NCBI RefSeq assembly: GCF_013185195.1
Contig: NZ_JAAZWC010000007.1
Span: 124,001-188,000 of the forward strand
Source of the DNA: Saccharibacillus qingshengii
GTDB taxonomy: Bacteria; Bacillota; Bacilli; Paenibacillales; Paenibacillaceae
Direction of reading: 5' to 3'
Length of the DNA: 64,000 nt
Positions within the stretch are counted from its first letter, which is position 1. Every line of letters starts with the position of its first letter. The translations under genes and the position numbers were made by a program. A model generated the notes under the pieces. The model saw only the letters and a program-made list of their open reading frames with translations, made no database searches and was not told where the DNA came from. Below are positions 44,801 to 52,710 of this stretch, in pieces.

Positions 44801-45060
44801 TCGCCGCCGGAATCGAAGATCAGTCCCGCGGTGTCCGCGTTCCAATCTGCCGGCAGTTCAAGCTTTGTGCGGAAGAAATAGGTCGTGCCGTTCTTGCTCG
44901 GAAAAGGATTCAGTTCTTTGCCCTGCGGATACGGCTCGACCTCGGTATATTGGCCCGGCAGGCCGTAGGTCGACCGGGTGATGTCCCAACTCTTCAGTTC
45001 TTCCTGCCGCAGCCACTGGCGCTGCGACAGCTCATGGATAAAACGGTTCAAACGCTGCAT
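41875..45060 (-). CDS. GH38 alpha-mannosidase
   Basis: The 1061-residue protein is a full-length GH38 enzyme. The zinc ligands are in SHIDIAWLWP (His241 and Asp243), the nucleophile is Asp318 in WVEPDLN, and WLPDTFGYCASLPQ is a conserved active-site segment. A helical middle and beta-sandwich C-terminal domains follow. It has no signal peptide. Bacterial GH38 enzymes remove alpha-linked mannose from imported glycans. It starts six bases after the GH3 stop codon, so the two are one operon. Confidence 0.95.
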   Translation of the reverse strand: MQRLNRFIHELSQRQWLRQEELKSWDITRSTYGLPGQYTEVEPYPQGKELNPFPSKNGTTYFFRTKLELPADWNADTAGLIFDSGGEGLLRVNGASYQGIDDNHTYATLDLKHVGRTPELEIEMFDIIPEPHDPLNRQATIKPPITSIRSLLVLPNEPVRSLMYTVTVVRDSAALLPDTDFRRVRLMEALHGAMDAFTGLNEADVREGAAVSNIEQQLRTRTLEIGGNNAEGREIMVGQSHIDIAWLWPVRETVRKTSRTFSSVDTLMCEYPDYLYTQSQPILFDFLKQNDPELYERVKARIREGRWELVGGMWVEPDLNIPSGESLMRQMLYGQRFYQEEFGKISRIEWLPDTFGYCASLPQILKHGGVEYFMTTKLNWNDTNTFPYDLFHWVGIDGTPILSYLNHGVNEHTHPKDVHEHWQSYRQKDKHSEQMLLYGHGDGGGGVTREMLEYIDRAELMVGQPSSRYGTAAEFFDGIRQAEPELPVWRGDLYLELHRGTYTTHAYNKRANRKAEVLYREAELWNVLAAGDSQVHAGYGEALESLHRGWKLILLNQFHDIIPGSAITETYETSDAEYAEVFTEGKRSLDIGTHALADRINTEGEGTPYIVFNSLGWYRFATVTIEQAAGQEAYDSEGERLEADYDEGSGSLTVYVPHIPSLGYTTIWLREAGTGAEAAVSQYAAEGGSAVAAESAPEASAVVLQESSSIEEGFPDVWEAPFYTVRFNDRGEIVSLIDKQEEREVIQPGEAANVFQFFHDRPTEWDAWDIDPRFEKQPAGAAELLERSVVASGGVRDILRFRWKLSESIIEQDVIFYKYDRRIDFKTHVSWHEAHKLLKVAFPVDVLAEKATYEIPFGSLERPTHRNTSWEQAQFEVCGHRFADVSERGYGVSLLNDCKYGYDIQGSTIRLSLLRAPKWPDTQADLGEHDFTYSLYPHAGSWVSAHTVQAAAALNQELPVVRTTAHPGDLSSSMESILFTGEHVILDTVKPAEDGTGLIVRMYESVGGRETVELNVRHAFERAVLSGALEEDGEELDLIENAALRLTFKPYEIKTVKLIRS

Positions 45061-45066
45061 AGATTC

Positions 45067-47412
45067 TCAGTCCTCTCCGACGATAAAGTCGATGCTTTGG
45101 GTATCCTGCACATGGCGGCCGATCCGAATCCGGAACAGTCCCGGTTCGACGACCGATACAAGGTCGGGGCCGATATAGCGGAGCTGCTCCGCGCCGATGT
45201 CAAAATTCACTTGACGGCTCTCGCCGGGTTCCAGCCAGATCTTGCGGAAACCTTTTAGTTCATTCGCGGGACGGGTCGCGGCGCTGACCGCATCGGAGAC
45301 GTAAAGCTGGACGACTTCCGCCCCGGCGCGCTCCCCGGTATTGCGGACCGTTACCGACACGGCCGCACGGCCGCCGGCTTCGATCTCGGCCGGCGCCAGC
45401 CGGCTCTGCGACAGCTCAGGGGCCGAATACTCGAACGACGTGTAGCTGAGCCCGTAGCCGAACGGATACCGCGGCTTCGAATCGTCTTCCAGATACCGTT
45501 TGCCGCGCGAGCGCTTGCCGAGGTAATGGACCGGCAGCTGCCCGACATGCTTGGGCACGGAGATCGTCAGGCGTCCCGACGGATTGACGTCGCCGAGCAG
45601 GATATCGGCGATCGCATGGCCGCCTTCCTGCCCCGGATACCACGCCTGCAGCAGCGCGGGCACATGTTCTTCCACCCACGGCTCCACGACCGGGCGCCCG
45701 CCGATATAGACCACGGCGACCGGTTTGCCGGATGCCGCCGCGCTCACTTCGCGGATCAGGTCAAGCTGCACGCCCGACAGCCCCAGCGTCATGCGGTCGA
45801 TGCCTTCGCCGCAGTCCATATCGCTGACCGCCTCGCCCGTGACCATCGAAGCTCCGGTCCGCAGGTCGATCGTGCCTTCGCCGAAATCGCGGGCGCTCGA
45901 TCCGCCCATGACGAGCACGACGGCGTCCGCTTCCGCCGCGCATTCCAGTGCCCGCGCGAAGCCTTCGCGCGATTCGCCGCGAATGCGGCAGCCCGGCGCG
46001 TACGAGACGCGCTCCGCTCCCAGCCGCTCGGTCAGTCCGCGCAGCACGGTCGCGACGCTCCCTTCCGGCTGCGGCGACGTGTAATCGCCGAGCTGGTTGT
46101 AGCCGCGGTCCGCATTCGGACCGATGACCGCTACGCGGCCGGTGCCGCCCGCAAGCGGCAGCACGCCTCCGTCGTTCTTGAGCAGAACGACGCTCTCGGC
46201 CGCAAGCGCCCGCGCAAGCCGCACATGCTCTTCGCTGCCGATGATCTCGGCGGCCCGCTGCGCGTCGGCGTACGGGCTCTCGAACAGCCCGAGCCGGAAC
46301 TTGAACTTCAGCACGCGCAGCGCCGCGCGGTCCAGCACGTCCGCTTCCAGCCGGCCGGCTTCGAACGCCGCCAGCAGATGGCGGCCGAACATCTCGCCGG
46401 ACATCTCCATGTCGATGCCGGCACGCAGCGATTGCAGCGCCGCGTCTTCGCCGTCTTCGGCCGTATCGTGGCCGGCCGCCAGCATGTCGATCGCGCCGCA
46501 GTCCGTAATGACCGGACCGTCGAAGCCCCATTCGCCGCGCAGGATGCCGCCGAGCAGACGCTCGTTCGTCGTGCACGGCACGCCGTCGATCTCGTTGTAG
46601 GCGGGCATGATCGAAGCCGCTCCCGCCCGAACCGCCCGTTCGAACGGATACAGGTCGACTTCGAGCAGCTCGCGCCAGCCCATATGTACAGGGCCCGCGT
46701 TGCGCCCTCCTTCGGAAGCGCCGTAGCCCGCAAAATGCTTCAGCGTCGCCGCGACGCTATCTCGCGCGTCCAGCCGCTGTCCCTGCAGCCCTTCCACCGA
46801 AGCGACCGCCATTTCGCCGATCAGGAACGGATCTTCCCCGAAGCATTCTTCGGTCCGGCCCCAGCGCGGATCGCGCACGACGTCGAGCACCGGCGAATAC
46901 GTCGCCGCCCCGCCCTGCGCCCGCGTCTCCGCGGCGACCGCCCGGCACATGTCCCGGTACAAGTCGACGTTCCACGTGCTGCCGATCGCGAGCGGCACCG
47001 GGAACACCGTGCCCCCGATCGCCATATGCCCGTGCGAGCATTCTTCGCCGATCAAGAGCGGCACGCCGAGGCGCGAATGCTCGACGGCGTAGCGCTGGAT
47101 CTCGTTGACCGCTTCGGCCCCTTCCGCCGGCGACAATCCGGTCGCAAGCGTCACGCCTGTCCACGGATCGGCGCGCAGGGTGCCGTAGAGCGAACCGATG
47201 TCGCCCGCGCGCACCTGCTCTTTGAAGCTTTCCGTCAATTCCGCTTTTCCGCTCTGCTGCGAGTAGGTCATCCAGCCGAACGGCTGAATAAGCTGTCCGA
47301 CCTTCTCGCGCGCCGTCATGGCCGCAAGCAGCAGCTCCGAGCGTTCTTCCGCAGGCAGAGCCGTATTCATCCAGGGTCTCTGCGTCACCGTATCCGTTGT
47401 CCGTTCCGTCAT
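45067..47412 (-). CDS. GH3 beta-glycosidase
   Basis: The 781-residue protein has the two-domain GH3 core plus a fibronectin III-like C-terminal domain (about 665-770). The nucleophile is Asp304 in VITDCGAID, a form seen in beta-xylosidase/beta-glucosidase members rather than the SDW form. No signal peptide. Lying between the sugar permeases and GH38, it probably trims a beta-linked sugar from the same imported oligosaccharide, but beta-glucosidase or beta-xylosidase activity cannot be separated by eye. Start ATG follows AAGGAGGAAG. Confidence 0.9.
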   Translation of the reverse strand: MTERTTDTVTQRPWMNTALPAEERSELLLAAMTAREKVGQLIQPFGWMTYSQQSGKAELTESFKEQVRAGDIGSLYGTLRADPWTGVTLATGLSPAEGAEAVNEIQRYAVEHSRLGVPLLIGEECSHGHMAIGGTVFPVPLAIGSTWNVDLYRDMCRAVAAETRAQGGAATYSPVLDVVRDPRWGRTEECFGEDPFLIGEMAVASVEGLQGQRLDARDSVAATLKHFAGYGASEGGRNAGPVHMGWRELLEVDLYPFERAVRAGAASIMPAYNEIDGVPCTTNERLLGGILRGEWGFDGPVITDCGAIDMLAAGHDTAEDGEDAALQSLRAGIDMEMSGEMFGRHLLAAFEAGRLEADVLDRAALRVLKFKFRLGLFESPYADAQRAAEIIGSEEHVRLARALAAESVVLLKNDGGVLPLAGGTGRVAVIGPNADRGYNQLGDYTSPQPEGSVATVLRGLTERLGAERVSYAPGCRIRGESREGFARALECAAEADAVVLVMGGSSARDFGEGTIDLRTGASMVTGEAVSDMDCGEGIDRMTLGLSGVQLDLIREVSAAASGKPVAVVYIGGRPVVEPWVEEHVPALLQAWYPGQEGGHAIADILLGDVNPSGRLTISVPKHVGQLPVHYLGKRSRGKRYLEDDSKPRYPFGYGLSYTSFEYSAPELSQSRLAPAEIEAGGRAAVSVTVRNTGERAGAEVVQLYVSDAVSAATRPANELKGFRKIWLEPGESRQVNFDIGAEQLRYIGPDLVSVVEPGLFRIRIGRHVQDTQSIDFIVGED

Positions 47413-47436
47413 GGGCGGTCTTCCTCCTTGGCATGC

Positions 47437-47510
47437 GGACGCGCAGCGCGTCCGCGTTGTTCTTTTTTAATCCACCTTTTCATCCAACTTTTCATCCAGC
47501 TTTTCATCCA
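47437..47510. repeat. Hairpin and three tandem 12-base repeats between permease and GH3
   Basis: TTTTCATCCA occurs at 47477, 47489 and 47501 with a 12-base period. To the left, GCGGACGCG and CGCGTCCGC (about 47437-47457) form a hairpin. On the minus strand this lies between permease stop and GH3 start and may tune read-through. Confidence 0.75.
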
Positions 47511-47519
47511 ATCGTCGCC

Positions 47520-48443
47520 TTACTCTTTCACCGCTCCGAGGGTCAAACCCTGCACGAAATAACGCTGGAAGAACGGATAAGCGAAAATGATCGGCAGCGT
47601 CGCCAGCACGACCATCGCCATGCGCGCCGTATCCTGCGGCAGCGATCCCATCGCGGCCATGCTGATATTGCTGTTGGCCGAATTCTGCTGGATAAACTGC
47701 ATGCTCGACTCGATCCGCATCAGCATGGACTGGAGCGGCACCAGATTCGGATTGTCGATATACAGCAGCGCGTTGAACCAGTCGTTCCAATACCCGAGCG
47801 TGCTGAACAATCCGATCGTCGCAAGACCCGGCAGGGACAGCGGAACGATGATTTTGAAAAAGATCCGGAATTCGCCGGCGCCGTCGATTTTACCCGATTC
47901 GACGAGCGCGTCCGGTACGCTGGTCGCGTAGAACGTACGCAGGATCATGACATAGAACGCGTTCATCGCAAGCGGCAGGACAAGCGCCCAGATACTGTTC
48001 TTGAGCCCGAGCAGCTGCGCCACGATCATATAGGTCGGGATGATGCCGCCGTTGAACAGCATTGTCAAAATAGCGAAGATCGAGAAGAAGCGGCGGTAGC
48101 GGAAATTGCGGCGCGAGATCGCATAGGAGTACAGCGCGATCATGAACAGACTGAGCACCGTTCCGATAAGCGTGACCGCAATCGTCACCCCGTAAGCCCG
48201 CAGCAGCGTATCGCCGCTCTCGAAGATGTATTGATAGGCACCGAGGCTCCATTTGGACGGAATCAGCCTGTAGCCTTCGCTTGCGAGTACACTTTCGTCC
48301 GTGAAGGAGATAATGACGACGAACAGAAACGGGAATACGCACATAAAAGCAAAGATGCCGGCAATCAAATTGAAAATGACGTTCCATACCGGCGTAATCT
48401 GTTGGAAATCGCGGATCGCTTTCGGTTTGGTTTTGCGGGCCAT
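47520..48443 (-). CDS. Carbohydrate ABC transporter permease (LplC/YtcP type)
   Basis: The 307-residue protein has six transmembrane segments and the cytoplasmic EAA-like loop, seen as VESGKIDGAGEFRIFFKIIVPLS (about 195-217). These features define the MalG-like half of CUT1 sugar importers, in the LplC/YtcP branch that serves complex oligosaccharides. Start ATG 48443 follows AAGGAAGG. It is paired with the LplB-type permease 28 bases upstream. No ATPase gene lies here, as is usual where a shared MsmX-type ATPase energises several importers. Confidence 0.92.
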   Translation of the reverse strand: MARKTKPKAIRDFQQITPVWNVIFNLIAGIFAFMCVFPFLFVVIISFTDESVLASEGYRLIPSKWSLGAYQYIFESGDTLLRAYGVTIAVTLIGTVLSLFMIALYSYAISRRNFRYRRFFSIFAILTMLFNGGIIPTYMIVAQLLGLKNSIWALVLPLAMNAFYVMILRTFYATSVPDALVESGKIDGAGEFRIFFKIIVPLSLPGLATIGLFSTLGYWNDWFNALLYIDNPNLVPLQSMLMRIESSMQFIQQNSANSNISMAAMGSLPQDTARMAMVVLATLPIIFAYPFFQRYFVQGLTLGAVKE

Positions 48444-48471
48444 GAAGACACCTTCCTTTCTTATCATCCTT

Positions 48472-49401
48472 TTAGAACAGCGAGCTGTCCTTGTCGATCC
48501 GGCGTACCGCGTAGTTGGCCAGAATGACGAGCGTGAAGCCGACGACCGATTGATACAGGCCCGCCGCCGCGCTCATGCCGATCTCGCCTGTCGTCATGAG
48601 TCCGCGATAGACATACGTATCGATCACGTTCGTGACGGCGTACAAGGTACCCGAGTCTCTCGGCACCTGATAGAACAGCCCGAAGTCGGCGTAGAAGATC
48701 CGGCCCACGGCCAGCAGCGTCATGATCGTAATGATCGGCTTCAGCATCGGAATGGTGATCCGGCGGATCTGCTGCCATTTGTTCGCTCCGTCGATCATCG
48801 CCGCTTCGTACAGCGAACGGTCGATCCCGAGGATCGCCGCCAGATAGACGACGCTGTTGTAACCGACCATTTTCCACAAATTGACGAAGACGAGGATATA
48901 CGGCCAATACTTCGGATCCGAGTACCATTGAACCGGCTCCATGCCGAACCAGCCCAGCATCTGGTTCAGCAGCCCGCGGTCCATGCTCAGGAAGCTGAAC
49001 ACGAAGTAGCCGACGATGACCCAAGACAGGAAGTACGGCAGGAACATGCCCGTCTGATAGATTTTCGACATTTTCCGGCTGACCAGCTCGGACAAAATAA
49101 TCGCCATCAATACGGAGAACACCAGGCCAAGCGCGATAAACGCAATATTGTAGAGCAGCGTGTTCCGCGTAATGACGAAGGCGTCTTCCGTACTGAACAG
49201 AAATTTGAAGTTGTCCCAGCCGACCCACTCGCTGTTGAAGATACTGGCCCAGAAGCCTTTGCGGCTGACGCGGTATTCCTTGAACGCTACGATTGTGCCC
49301 GCAAGCGGCAGATACGAGAAGAAGAAGAACCAGATCGCGCCCGGCAGCACCATGAACAGCAGCGCTTTATTGCGGCTTACGTTTCTCAAAAAGTTTCCCA
49401 T
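48472..49401 (-). CDS. Sugar ABC transporter permease (LplB type)
   Basis: The 309-residue protein has six transmembrane segments, a short basic N-terminus and the EAA-like loop EAAMIDGANKWQQIRRITIPML (about 188-209), the MalF-like half of a CUT1 importer. It follows the binding-protein gene across a terminator-like hairpin and precedes the partner permease. Confidence 0.93.
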   Translation of the reverse strand: MGNFLRNVSRNKALLFMVLPGAIWFFFFSYLPLAGTIVAFKEYRVSRKGFWASIFNSEWVGWDNFKFLFSTEDAFVITRNTLLYNIAFIALGLVFSVLMAIILSELVSRKMSKIYQTGMFLPYFLSWVIVGYFVFSFLSMDRGLLNQMLGWFGMEPVQWYSDPKYWPYILVFVNLWKMVGYNSVVYLAAILGIDRSLYEAAMIDGANKWQQIRRITIPMLKPIITIMTLLAVGRIFYADFGLFYQVPRDSGTLYAVTNVIDTYVYRGLMTTGEIGMSAAAGLYQSVVGFTLVILANYAVRRIDKDSSLF

Positions 49402-49438
49402 GTTTGTGTCGCCCTCCTTGTCGCCCCAAAATCGGTAT

Positions 49439-49474
49439 AAAAAAGAATCGGGCGTGTGCCTGCCCGCCCGATTC
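49439..49474 (-). terminator. Partial terminator between binding protein and permease genes
   Basis: On the minus strand GAATCGGGCG pairs with CGCCCGATTC and is followed by TTTTTT. Such a hairpin after a binding-protein gene usually lowers permease expression relative to the binding protein. Confidence 0.85.
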
Positions 49475-49503
49475 CCGTTTTGATTTGCTGATGCGAATCG
49501 ATC

Positions 49504-50985
49504 TTACTTGTTGTTCTCGGCTTTCCAGGCGTCCAGCTGCGTCTGCGCTTCGGCCATGACTTTCTCAAGGCCGGCCTGGTTGAACTTCTCGATGGCCTGC
49601 GGCAGATACGTTTTCGGATCGACCGTACCGGTCATCAGGGAAGACCAGAACTGCTCCTTGACGTTTTGCACGGCGGCAAGTTCCGACGAGACGTTCTTCG
49701 GATCGAAGTTGAAGCTGAGGATCGGCGAATCGACGCCCGCTTCGTTGAACGTTTTGAACTCGTCCCATTTGTTCTCGGGATCGTTCGGGTTCAGGTAGAG
49801 CAGCATGTTGTTGCCGAGCGAGTACGACGGCATATCGTAGTTTTTCGCTTCCGGCAGGTTCTCGACCCGGTTGTCGGCCGTTTTGTTGTAATGCGTGCCT
49901 TCGATACCGGAATCGACCATGTTGCGCAGCACCGGATCGGTATTCAGCAGGTTCAGGAACTCCATCGCTTTCTCCGGGTATTCGGAGTTGGCGGAGATCG
50001 CCATCATCGAACCCTGCACAGAGTTGTTCGTGATAATCGCGTCGCTGGCCGGCGTCGAGACGACCGGGTAGCCGTAGCTTGCGCTCCACGAGTTGTCGGC
50101 GAGCGGTTGGGTCTGCGCACGGTCGAGCAGCCATTTGCCGGAAGTCATCAGATCGGTCGTCGAACCGGTCGTGGCGGCTTCGGGAGCGACGTAGCCCGCT
50201 TTGTAGTATTTGTTCATCGTGGTCAGCGCCTCTTTCATTTCCGGCGTTTCCAGGATATTTACGATTTTGTAATCCGTCGTGTCCAGTTTGACCGCCATCG
50301 GCAGGTTCTGGATCACGTAGTCGTACGGCACGTACGGCACGTAGTTTTTGTCCATCGCGAACGGCGTGATATCCGGCGCTTTGTCCTTGACCGTCTTGAG
50401 CAGCGGCTCCAGGCTGTTCAGCGTGCGGATGCCTTCGGTCTTGATGCCGTATTCGTCGGCTACATTTTTGTTGAAGCGCCATACTTCCTGCTGCGGAAGC
50501 TCTTTGTTGGCCGGGATCGCATAGTTGTGGCCGTCGACTTTGGAGCCTTCGAGGAAGGCCGGGTTAATCGTGTCCTTGATGCCTTTGCCGTACTCGTCGA
50601 TCAGGCTGTCGAGTTCCATAAAGGCGCCTTTGCGCGCATTCTGTACATAATCGAAACCGCCGGACGACGTGAAGATAATATCCATCGGTTCGCCGGACGC
50701 GACCAGAACCTGCATCTTCTGCTGGTAATCGCCCCAGTCGATCATCTTCATCGTAACGTTGGCGCCGATCTTCTCGGCCGTATATTTGCTGACTTCGGTC
50801 ATGACCTTGTCGACGTCTTTTTGCGGCGTGCCGATCGTGTACCAGATCAGATCCACCGGTTTCTCCGCAGTTCCTTCACCGCCGGACGCCGCTTCGTTTC
50901 CGCCCCCGCCGCATGCGGAGAGAACGAGACTGAACGCCGCCAACATCGAGATCGCGAGCGAGACTCTTTTTTTACCTTTTTTCAT
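49504..50985 (-). CDS. Extracellular sugar-binding lipoprotein (LplA type)
   Basis: The 493-residue protein has a lipoprotein signal peptide ending in LSAC (Cys25) followed by a glycine-rich linker, and the two-lobed fold of CUT1 solute-binding proteins. DLIWYTIGTPQKDVDKVM at the first strand is typical of the LplA/YtcQ group. It should capture oligosaccharides at the cell surface and pass them to the two permeases. A cre-like site lies upstream (51058-51071) and YesM/YesN regulators precede it. Start ATG after GAGGAGG. Confidence 0.94.
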   Translation of the reverse strand: MKKGKKRVSLAISMLAAFSLVLSACGGGGNEAASGGEGTAEKPVDLIWYTIGTPQKDVDKVMTEVSKYTAEKIGANVTMKMIDWGDYQQKMQVLVASGEPMDIIFTSSGGFDYVQNARKGAFMELDSLIDEYGKGIKDTINPAFLEGSKVDGHNYAIPANKELPQQEVWRFNKNVADEYGIKTEGIRTLNSLEPLLKTVKDKAPDITPFAMDKNYVPYVPYDYVIQNLPMAVKLDTTDYKIVNILETPEMKEALTTMNKYYKAGYVAPEAATTGSTTDLMTSGKWLLDRAQTQPLADNSWSASYGYPVVSTPASDAIITNNSVQGSMMAISANSEYPEKAMEFLNLLNTDPVLRNMVDSGIEGTHYNKTADNRVENLPEAKNYDMPSYSLGNNMLLYLNPNDPENKWDEFKTFNEAGVDSPILSFNFDPKNVSSELAAVQNVKEQFWSSLMTGTVDPKTYLPQAIEKFNQAGLEKVMAEAQTQLDAWKAENNK

Positions 50986-51057
50986 AACTTATGACCTCCT
51001 CTTTTGAATTGCTGTCTGTGTGTGCCCTGCCGTAAGAACTATCTTCACTCTAAAGGA

Positions 51058-51071
51058 TGTAAGCACTTTCA
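51058..51071. promoter_or_regulatory. Candidate cre (CcpA) site before the binding-protein gene
   Basis: On the minus strand TGAAAGTGCTTACA matches the cre pattern TGWAANCGNTNWCA at 13 of 14 positions; only the central C is T. It lies 73-86 bases before the start codon, near where the promoter should be. It would put the sugar importer under carbon catabolite control. Confidence 0.55.
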
Positions 51072-51104
51072 AAAAGGCTCGAAATCTAATATATCGGGGT
51101 ACAA

Positions 51105-51134
51105 AATAAAGAAAAGACCGCCTCGAAGGCGATC
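51105..51134 (-). terminator. Terminator after YesN-type regulator
   Basis: On the minus strand GATCGCC and GGCGGTC (one mismatch) form a short hairpin followed by TTTTCTTTATTTT. It separates the two-component genes from the binding-protein gene. Confidence 0.6.
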
Positions 51135-51189
51135 TCTATCATGAAAAAGAAAGATTAATTTACATGAAAATAACATGAAAATGAAAGCT

Positions 51190-52710
51190 TTACTGAAGTG
51201 CTTTGTATTCGGTCGGCGAGATGCCGACATGCTTTTTGAACTGTTTGTAGAAATAGCCCGTTTCCCAATAGCCGACGCTGCGGGAGATGTCCTGTACTTT
51301 CTGGCCGGTTGTACGCAGCTTTTCCTTGGCGCGTTCGATCCGGTATTTGTTCAAATAATCGGTAAACGTCTCGCCCGTTTCCTTGTGGAACAGCTGCCCC
51401 AGATACACGGGATGGACCCGATACTGCGAACCGAGCATCTTCAGCGACAATTCCTCGCCGTAATGGGCGGCGATATGGCCCAGCACCTGCTGCACGACCG
51501 GACTGCGCGTATCGCGGTTCAGCATGCCGACCGTTTCCTCCGCCGCCCGTCGGACGGCTTCGACCAGTTCCTCCATATGAGTAGCGTTCCGAATCCGGTC
51601 GAGCACCTGCAGAAACGGCTCTCCGTCATCTTCGCGTTTGACTTCCCGCAGTACGGCGCGCAGATCCGCGCAGATGCCAAGTGCGATATTCTGCAGTTCC
51701 TCGGGCGTCATGCCCTCCGCCCTGCCGATCGCGGCCATATCTTCGCCGATCCGCTGCATGAGTCCTTCGCGGTCGCGGGCCAGCACGAGCCGGCCGTATT
51801 CCCGGCCGAGGTCGGCCAACGCCCAGGCGGAAATCTCCGCGGCCGAAGTCGCCGCGGAAGGCGGAGCATACCGGAACAAACGGCGTTCCGGATCGACCAA
51901 CGCGTACTCCAGCGCTTTTTTGGCTTCGCTGCGGCTGACCGAACCGTGCTCCGGCAGCGGACCTGCGCTGCCGACGCCGATCCGGATCCCGCTGCCCAGT
52001 CTCTCCTCCAATTTGCGCGCGATTTCCAGCAGGCGTTCTTCGCCTTCGTCCTGCGCAAGGGTCACGACGACCGCCGCATCGCCGTCCATATCCCGAAACG
52101 CCAGTCCGTCTTTCTCGTCTTCCAGCGCTTCTTCCGTACGCCGCGGCAGATCTTCGCCGCCCTCCCCGGCGCGCAGAATCAATATCCCGAGCCGCGTATG
52201 TCCGAAATGCAGGCCCAGGAGACCCGCCCGTTCATTGAACTCCGACTGCGAAATCTGTCCCGTCAGCCAACGGTGCAGCACATTGTCCCGGATAATCCGG
52301 GCTCCGAACACGCCGAACCGTTCTTCGCGTTCGGCCCGGCGCAGCTTCTCCGTCACGTTGGCGAGTGTGGCTTCCAGTTCTTCCACATTGATCGGCTTGA
52401 GCAGATAATTCTCGATGCCAAGCCGCATGCCTTCTTTGAGATAATCGAATTCGTTGAATCCGCTCAGCACAATGACCTTGAGTTCCGGCCGGAATGCCCG
52501 GACGCTGCGAATCAATTCCAGCCCGGTCATCTCCGGCATGGAAATATCGGTCAGCAGCAGATCCGCCGGCGTGCTGCGGAGCGCTTCCAGCGCTTCGCTT
52601 CCGTCGAGCGCACTGCCGACCACTTCCAGTCCGAACGAAGCCCAATCCATGATATCGATCAACCCTTCGATGATAAACGGTTCGTCATCCACCAGAAATA
52701 CTTTGTACAT
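51190..52710 (-). CDS. YesN-type response regulator with AraC DNA-binding domain
   Basis: The 506-residue protein has a receiver domain (1-120) with VDDE at 7-10 and phospho-acceptor Asp55 in LLTDISMP, a long central region (about 130-395) and a C-terminal AraC-type double helix-turn-helix (about 405-506, with VHPVYLGQLFHKETGETFTDYL). This is the layout of YesN regulators that activate sugar import genes. Its first 26 bases overlap the end of the kinase gene. Confidence 0.95.
   Translation of the reverse strand: MYKVFLVDDEPFIIEGLIDIMDWASFGLEVVGSALDGSEALEALRSTPADLLLTDISMPEMTGLELIRSVRAFRPELKVIVLSGFNEFDYLKEGMRLGIENYLLKPINVEELEATLANVTEKLRRAEREERFGVFGARIIRDNVLHRWLTGQISQSEFNERAGLLGLHFGHTRLGILILRAGEGGEDLPRRTEEALEDEKDGLAFRDMDGDAAVVVTLAQDEGEERLLEIARKLEERLGSGIRIGVGSAGPLPEHGSVSRSEAKKALEYALVDPERRLFRYAPPSAATSAAEISAWALADLGREYGRLVLARDREGLMQRIGEDMAAIGRAEGMTPEELQNIALGICADLRAVLREVKREDDGEPFLQVLDRIRNATHMEELVEAVRRAAEETVGMLNRDTRSPVVQQVLGHIAAHYGEELSLKMLGSQYRVHPVYLGQLFHKETGETFTDYLNKYRIERAKEKLRTTGQKVQDISRSVGYWETGYFYKQFKKHVGISPTEYKALQ

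Noticed and set aside
41644-45258. Open frame of about 1200 codons opposite GH38
   Set aside because: Antisense to a complete GH38 with all active-site motifs; composition is that of a shadow frame.
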